From Lysobacterales bacterium (GTDB lineage: Bacteria; Pseudomonadota; Gammaproteobacteria; Xanthomonadales; SZUA-36), in the NCBI GenBank assembly GCA_029859505.1, contig JAOUCZ010000003.1:1-46940 (forward strand): a DNA stretch of 46,940 bases. The letters are read 5' to 3'. Position 1 is the first letter of the stretch; every line of letters begins with the position of its first letter. Below, one piece after another: positions 42,485 through 46,940 of this stretch. Position numbers and translations under genes: made by a program. The notes below the pieces were generated by a model. That model did no database searches, was not told where the DNA came from, and saw only the letters and a program-made list of their open reading frames with translations.

Positions 42485-43747
42485 ATGACCAAGAAGAATT
42501 TACTTTATGCTCAATCCGGTGGAGTAACGCCGGTGATTAACGCAACAGCCTGTGGTTTGATCGAAGAAGCGCGCCAGAACAAGGATCAACTCGGTAAGGT
42601 TTATGCCGGAAAAAACGGGATCATTGGAATCCTCAACGAGGAGCTCATTGATACCAGCAAAGAAAGTAAATCAAGTATCGCAGCCTTGCGTCATACCCCG
42701 GGTGGCGGGTTTGGTTCATGTCGCTTCAAACTGAAGGGTATTGATGAGAGTCGCGCACAATATGAACGGTTGATTGAAGTGTTCAAGGCACACAACATTG
42801 GATACTTTTTTTACAATGGTGGTGGTGATTCAGCAGATACGGCCTACAAAGTTTCACAGATTGGCAAAAAGATGGGTTTTCCTGTGCAGTGCATCGGTGT
42901 TCCCAAAACCATTGATAATGATCTTCCTTTTACGGATGTTTGCCCCGGTTTTGGTTCGGTCGCCAAGTATGTAGCGGTTTCAATCATGGAAGCCAGTCTG
43001 GATATCGAATCCATGGCCTCCAGTTCCACCAAGGTATTTGTGCTTGAGGTGATGGGTCGTCATGCAGGCTGGATAGCTGCGGCAGGCGGACTAGCACAGC
43101 AGGAAAGAGGTGATCCGCCACACATTATCCTGTTTCCTGAGTTACCACTGGATGAGGAAGCACTACTGAAAAAAGTGGATAAAGCTGTTAAGACTCACGG
43201 TTACTGTTCCATAGTGGTTTCCGAAGGCGTGCGTGACCAGGAAGGCCGGTTCCTGGCTGATTCTGGCGTTCGAGATGCGTTTGGTCATGCCCAATTGGGT
43301 GGTGTCGCCCCGGTGATTGCCAGCAAGATCACCAATGCACTGGGTTACAAGAATCACTGGGCTGTATCCGATTACCTGCAACGCTCGGCACGTCACATCG
43401 CTTCTAAAACTGACGTGGATCAGGCCTATGCGATGGGTAAAGCGGCCGTCGATCTGGCGCTGGAGGGTAAATCCGGCGTGATGCCAATTGTGGTCAGAAC
43501 CTCGGACAAACCTTATCGTTGGAAAGTTGGTGAAGCAGACTTGGCCAAGGTGGCAAATAAAGAGAAGATGATGCCTCGGAGCTTTATATCCAAAGACGGG
43601 TTTGGCATAACAGCGGCTGCCAGGCGGTATCTTGAGCCCCTGATACACGGGGAAGATTACCCGCCGTACGGTCGTGATGGCTTACCAAAATATGTTCGAT
43701 TGAAAAACATACTGGTACCAAAGAAGCTGGAAAACTTTGATCTTTAA
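42485..43747 (+). CDS. pfp: Pyrophosphate-dependent 6-phosphofructokinase
   Basis: PFK fold; GGGDSADTAYK and GVPKTIDNDL (D and K at the positions that distinguish PPi- from ATP-dependent PFK); start at ATG 42485. Confidence 0.92.
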   Translation: MTKKNLLYAQSGGVTPVINATACGLIEEARQNKDQLGKVYAGKNGIIGILNEELIDTSKESKSSIAALRHTPGGGFGSCRFKLKGIDESRAQYERLIEVFKAHNIGYFFYNGGGDSADTAYKVSQIGKKMGFPVQCIGVPKTIDNDLPFTDVCPGFGSVAKYVAVSIMEASLDIESMASSSTKVFVLEVMGRHAGWIAAAGGLAQQERGDPPHIILFPELPLDEEALLKKVDKAVKTHGYCSIVVSEGVRDQEGRFLADSGVRDAFGHAQLGGVAPVIASKITNALGYKNHWAVSDYLQRSARHIASKTDVDQAYAMGKAAVDLALEGKSGVMPIVVRTSDKPYRWKVGEADLAKVANKEKMMPRSFISKDGFGITAAARRYLEPLIHGEDYPPYGRDGLPKYVRLKNILVPKKLENFDL

Positions 43748-43784
43748 GGCAGGCAAAAAACAGCCAACCAACAAGGAGTCTTTT

Positions 43785-45422
43785 GTGAAAACTTTTATGC
43801 TGGTTGGCTGTATTGTCGCGCTTGCCATTTCTTCTGCGCAGGCCGCAGATGATTCTGAACTACAGCTTCAGAATCGTCTGCGTGCTCACATTGAATTTTT
43901 GGCTGATGATCTGATGCTGGGCCGCCAGCCCGGCAGTGATGGATATAACATCGCCGCCAATTATGTCAGCAGCCAGTTCCGGCAAATGGGCCTGCAACCT
44001 GCCGGCGATGACGGTAGTTATTTACAACAGGTGCCACTACGTCGGGCATATCTTGAGCCGGGTTCTGCCCAATTAGCCTTCATCAATGCGTCTGGAACCA
44101 CTCCCCTGGGTTTTATTGATGAGTTCTACATGGGGCCAGCCCTTGGCAGTACCTCATCTGACGTCGAAGCGGGTCTGATATTTGTTGGCTATGGTATTGA
44201 GGCCGGCGAGCTTGAGCACAATGATTACTCGGGTTTGGATGTTGAAGGAAAAATTGTGGTCCTGTTTTCGGGTCAGCCACATGACTTTCCAAGTGAGGAG
44301 GGTGCACACTTCGCTTCCAGAACAGAAAAAACCGTGGCGGCTGTACGACATGGTGCTGTAGGGGTCTTGATGATACACACACCCAGGGCATCGCAACGAT
44401 ATGACTGGGACAGGGTTACCAGCGGGGTTGGGAGTCCTTCAATGGGCTGGCTGAATAAACAGGGTGAAGTTCACGGGGTGTTTGAACAAATTCAAGGGGG
44501 TGCGATGGTGCGGCACAGTGCAGCAGGGCCTCTTTTTGAGAATGCGCCTGTGAGCCTGGAGGCACTTTTGGTCAGCGATGATAATGGCGAGGCACTGACC
44601 ACGTTCGATCTTGAGGGCAGTGTCCGCATGCGCCAGAAAAGTACCCACGAGACCATTTATAGTCCCAATGTGGTTGCCGTATTACCGGGTTCAGATCCGC
44701 TAATTGCTAATGAGTACGTGGTATACAGCGCCCACCTTGATCACATTGGAGAGCTACACTCAGAAGGCGATGAACAGAATAAGAAGGACCTGATCAACAA
44801 TGGTGCGCTGGATAACGCATCGGGCGTCGCGGTGATGCTTGAAACTGCACAACTGTTTACAGAGCGTGAAACGCCAAGACGGTCCATCCTGTTTGTCGCA
44901 GTTACCGCCGAGGAGAAAGGGCTGGTTGGTTCTGAATACTTTGCCATGAACCCGACCGTTCCCCAGGATTCAATCGTCGCTGAAATCAATCTTGATATGC
45001 CGTTATTGCTTTATGAGTTCGCTGACGTGATTGCCTTTGGCGCCGAGCACTCCAGCATCGGTACTTCGGCCAAGGTGGCTGCACAGAGTTATGACACTGA
45101 ACTGTCGCCGGATCCGTTCCCGGATCAGAACCTGTTTGTGCGAAGCGACCACTACAGTTTTGTAAAGCAGGGAATTCCGTCGGTGTACCTGGTAACCGGT
45201 GTGAGATCACTGGATGAAACTGTTGATACGCAGCCCATTTTTGAAGGCTTTCTAAAGGACCACTACCATAAGCCGAGCGATGATGTGAGTTTGCCGATTA
45301 ACTACAAGGCTGCAGCAAAATTCACCCGGATTAATACCAAAATCGGGGAGTTGCTAGCCAATGACCCGAACCGGCCAACCTGGCACGAGGGTGATTTTTT
45401 TGGCAGGACATTCGCAAAATAA
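43785..45422 (+). CDS. M28 family metallopeptidase (PA-domain containing, secreted)
   Basis: GTG start with AAGGAG upstream; signal peptide ...ISSAQA; YSAHLDHIGE, NGALDNASGVAVMLE, FVAVTAEEKGLVGSEYFA, RSDHYSFVKQGIPS. Confidence 0.93.
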   Translation: MKTFMLVGCIVALAISSAQAADDSELQLQNRLRAHIEFLADDLMLGRQPGSDGYNIAANYVSSQFRQMGLQPAGDDGSYLQQVPLRRAYLEPGSAQLAFINASGTTPLGFIDEFYMGPALGSTSSDVEAGLIFVGYGIEAGELEHNDYSGLDVEGKIVVLFSGQPHDFPSEEGAHFASRTEKTVAAVRHGAVGVLMIHTPRASQRYDWDRVTSGVGSPSMGWLNKQGEVHGVFEQIQGGAMVRHSAAGPLFENAPVSLEALLVSDDNGEALTTFDLEGSVRMRQKSTHETIYSPNVVAVLPGSDPLIANEYVVYSAHLDHIGELHSEGDEQNKKDLINNGALDNASGVAVMLETAQLFTERETPRRSILFVAVTAEEKGLVGSEYFAMNPTVPQDSIVAEINLDMPLLLYEFADVIAFGAEHSSIGTSAKVAAQSYDTELSPDPFPDQNLFVRSDHYSFVKQGIPSVYLVTGVRSLDETVDTQPIFEGFLKDHYHKPSDDVSLPINYKAAAKFTRINTKIGELLANDPNRPTWHEGDFFGRTFAK

Positions 45423-45683
45423 ATCGCATAGCAACTAGGTGTAACAGACGGATTTTTGTCTGAAGAAAAATATGAAATCAACCCACAGAACTCCTCCCCG
45501 GAATTCTGCGCGATGTGTACCTGTGAGTGAGACAGTGTCCGGATTTATTTTCAATCGTAAAAAAGTTCCGAACCTCTTGAAAAATAATCGCTAATTGACC
45601 GGTTTTCCGGGGCAAAAACCAAGCCTGTTGTGATATAGTTCGCGCGATCAAAACAATCATTTCATTCTGGGAGAGAAATCATA

Positions 45684-46940
45684 ATGTTTGGAATATCAAT
45701 TACAGTCAGCACAGTGCTTTCCTTGCTGGGTTTGGCTATCGCTTTTTTCTACATGAAAAAGGTCACCAGCGTACCGTTGGATATGGGCCTGGATGAAAAA
45801 GATAGCAAGCGCCTTAAGTTCATTCACGGTGCAATTGCAGAAGGTGCAATGGCCTTTCTTAAGCAGGAATATAAATTCCTGACCATCTTCATGATTTCAT
45901 TTGCCGCCATTATTGTGGTGCTTATTGATGATTCGCATACGCCGGATTACCGCGAGGGTATCTACACCGCCATTGCCTTCCTGTTTGGTGGGTTTATCTC
46001 AATATTGTCCGGTTACATTGGTATGAAAGTCGCCACGCAAGGTAATGCGCGAACGACAGTCTCTGCCAAGAAAGATATTTCACACGCATTCGATGTTGCC
46101 ATCAATTCTGGCGCCGTGATGGGCTTTGCCCTGGTTGGCCTGGCGGTACTTGGACTGGTCATCATTTATGTTGTGATGAGTTGGTTAATGGCCGATCTTG
46201 GCACAGAGAACAATCATGTTCTGATGGAAGTGATCGCGGGCTTCGGTCTGGGCGGGTCAACCATCGCACTGTTTGCCCGTGTGGGTGGCGGTATTTTCAC
46301 CAAGGCAGCCGATGTTGGTGCTGACCTGGTGGGTAAGGTTGAACAGGGCATACCGGAAGATGATCCAAGAAACCCAGCCGTAATCGCCGATAACGTAGGT
46401 GACAATGTAGGTGATGTTGCCGGTATGGGTGCTGATCTGTTTGGCTCTTGTGCAGAGAGTACATGTGCAGCGATGGTGATTTCTGCAGTAGCGTTTGCGG
46501 CAGATCCCAATGCCCTGTTGTACCCCATCCTGATTAGTGCAATTGGTATTCCCATCAGTTTTATCACCAAGCTCATGGTTGGTGTGAAAACCGAGGGTGA
46601 TGTCGCACCCGCTTTAATGAAGTTACTGGTTATCTCCAGTGTCCTCATGGCAGTCGTGATGTACTTCGTTACCTTGAAGCTGATTCCGGCTACCTTTGAG
46701 CTGGGTGGTGAAACATACACCAACATGGGTGTTTACTGGTGCTTCTTCTCCGGCCTGGTAGCTGGTCTCGCAGTTGGCTTATTGACGGGGTATTACACCT
46801 CTGAAAAATACGGCCCTGTGCAGGAAGTAGCGAAGTCCTGTGAAACCGGTGTTGCAACCAACATCATTTACGGTCTGGCACTGGGCTACAAGAGCACGGT
46901 TCTGCCCTACCTGTGTATCGCAGTAAGTATTTTTGTTTCA
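45684..46940 (+). CDS. hppA: Membrane-bound proton/sodium-translocating pyrophosphatase (3' truncated by window end)
   Basis: EKDSKRLKFIHGAIAEGAMAFLKQEYKFL, GGGIFTKAADVGADLVGKVEQGIPEDDPRNPAVIADNVGDNVGDVAGMGADLFGSCAEST; open to the last base. Not in the ORF track, probably because it runs off the edge. Confidence 0.97.
   Translation, partial: MFGISITVSTVLSLLGLAIAFFYMKKVTSVPLDMGLDEKDSKRLKFIHGAIAEGAMAFLKQEYKFLTIFMISFAAIIVVLIDDSHTPDYREGIYTAIAFLFGGFISILSGYIGMKVATQGNARTTVSAKKDISHAFDVAINSGAVMGFALVGLAVLGLVIIYVVMSWLMADLGTENNHVLMEVIAGFGLGGSTIALFARVGGGIFTKAADVGADLVGKVEQGIPEDDPRNPAVIADNVGDNVGDVAGMGADLFGSCAESTCAAMVISAVAFAADPNALLYPILISAIGIPISFITKLMVGVKTEGDVAPALMKLLVISSVLMAVVMYFVTLKLIPATFELGGETYTNMGVYWCFFSGLVAGLAVGLLTGYYTSEKYGPVQEVAKSCETGVATNIIYGLALGYKSTVLPYLCIAVSIFVS

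Noticed and set aside
43163-43648. 161-aa antisense ORF over the PPi-PFK gene
   Set aside because: Shadow ORF; no independent support.

Overview
The window looks like an origin-proximal stretch of a gammaproteobacterial chromosome, mostly housekeeping genes in tight operons. From left to right: an oriC-like dnaN-upstream region, dnaN-recF-gyrB, glyS/glyQ, a class I glutamine amidotransferase, nfeD/SPFH, cmoA-cmoB-rraA, NnrS, LOG and AmpD-like amidase, DUF2333, an ECF sigma/anti-sigma pair, a PCMT-like methyltransferase, tolC-like OMP, waaA, an O-antigen ligase-like protein, a GT4 glycosyltransferase, a zinc-finger protein, glnE, groEL/groES with a sigma-32-type promoter, a DksA/TraR protein, a second ECF sigma/anti-sigma operon with two DUF4252 paralogues, DUF192, cpdA-like, PspC, rubredoxin, hemL, an acyltransferase, an SDR, a DedA-PAP2-LssY fusion, a LON-domain protein, mpl, a membrane protein, adk, PPi-dependent PFK, an M28 peptidase and a truncated hppA. 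I found no CRISPR, prophage, transposase, tRNA or rRNA, and no clearly new defence or mobile system. The most notable observations are: two parS sites embedded in recF; a DnaA-trio-like tract upstream of dnaN; a REP-like palindrome family (one perfect hairpin and one inverted doublet); a DedA-PAP2-LssY fusion whose PAP2 catalytic motifs look degenerate; a self-contained ECF/anti-sigma/DUF4252 x2 operon; a PPi-PFK/H+-PPase neighbourhood; and a rubredoxin gene absent from the supplied ORF track.
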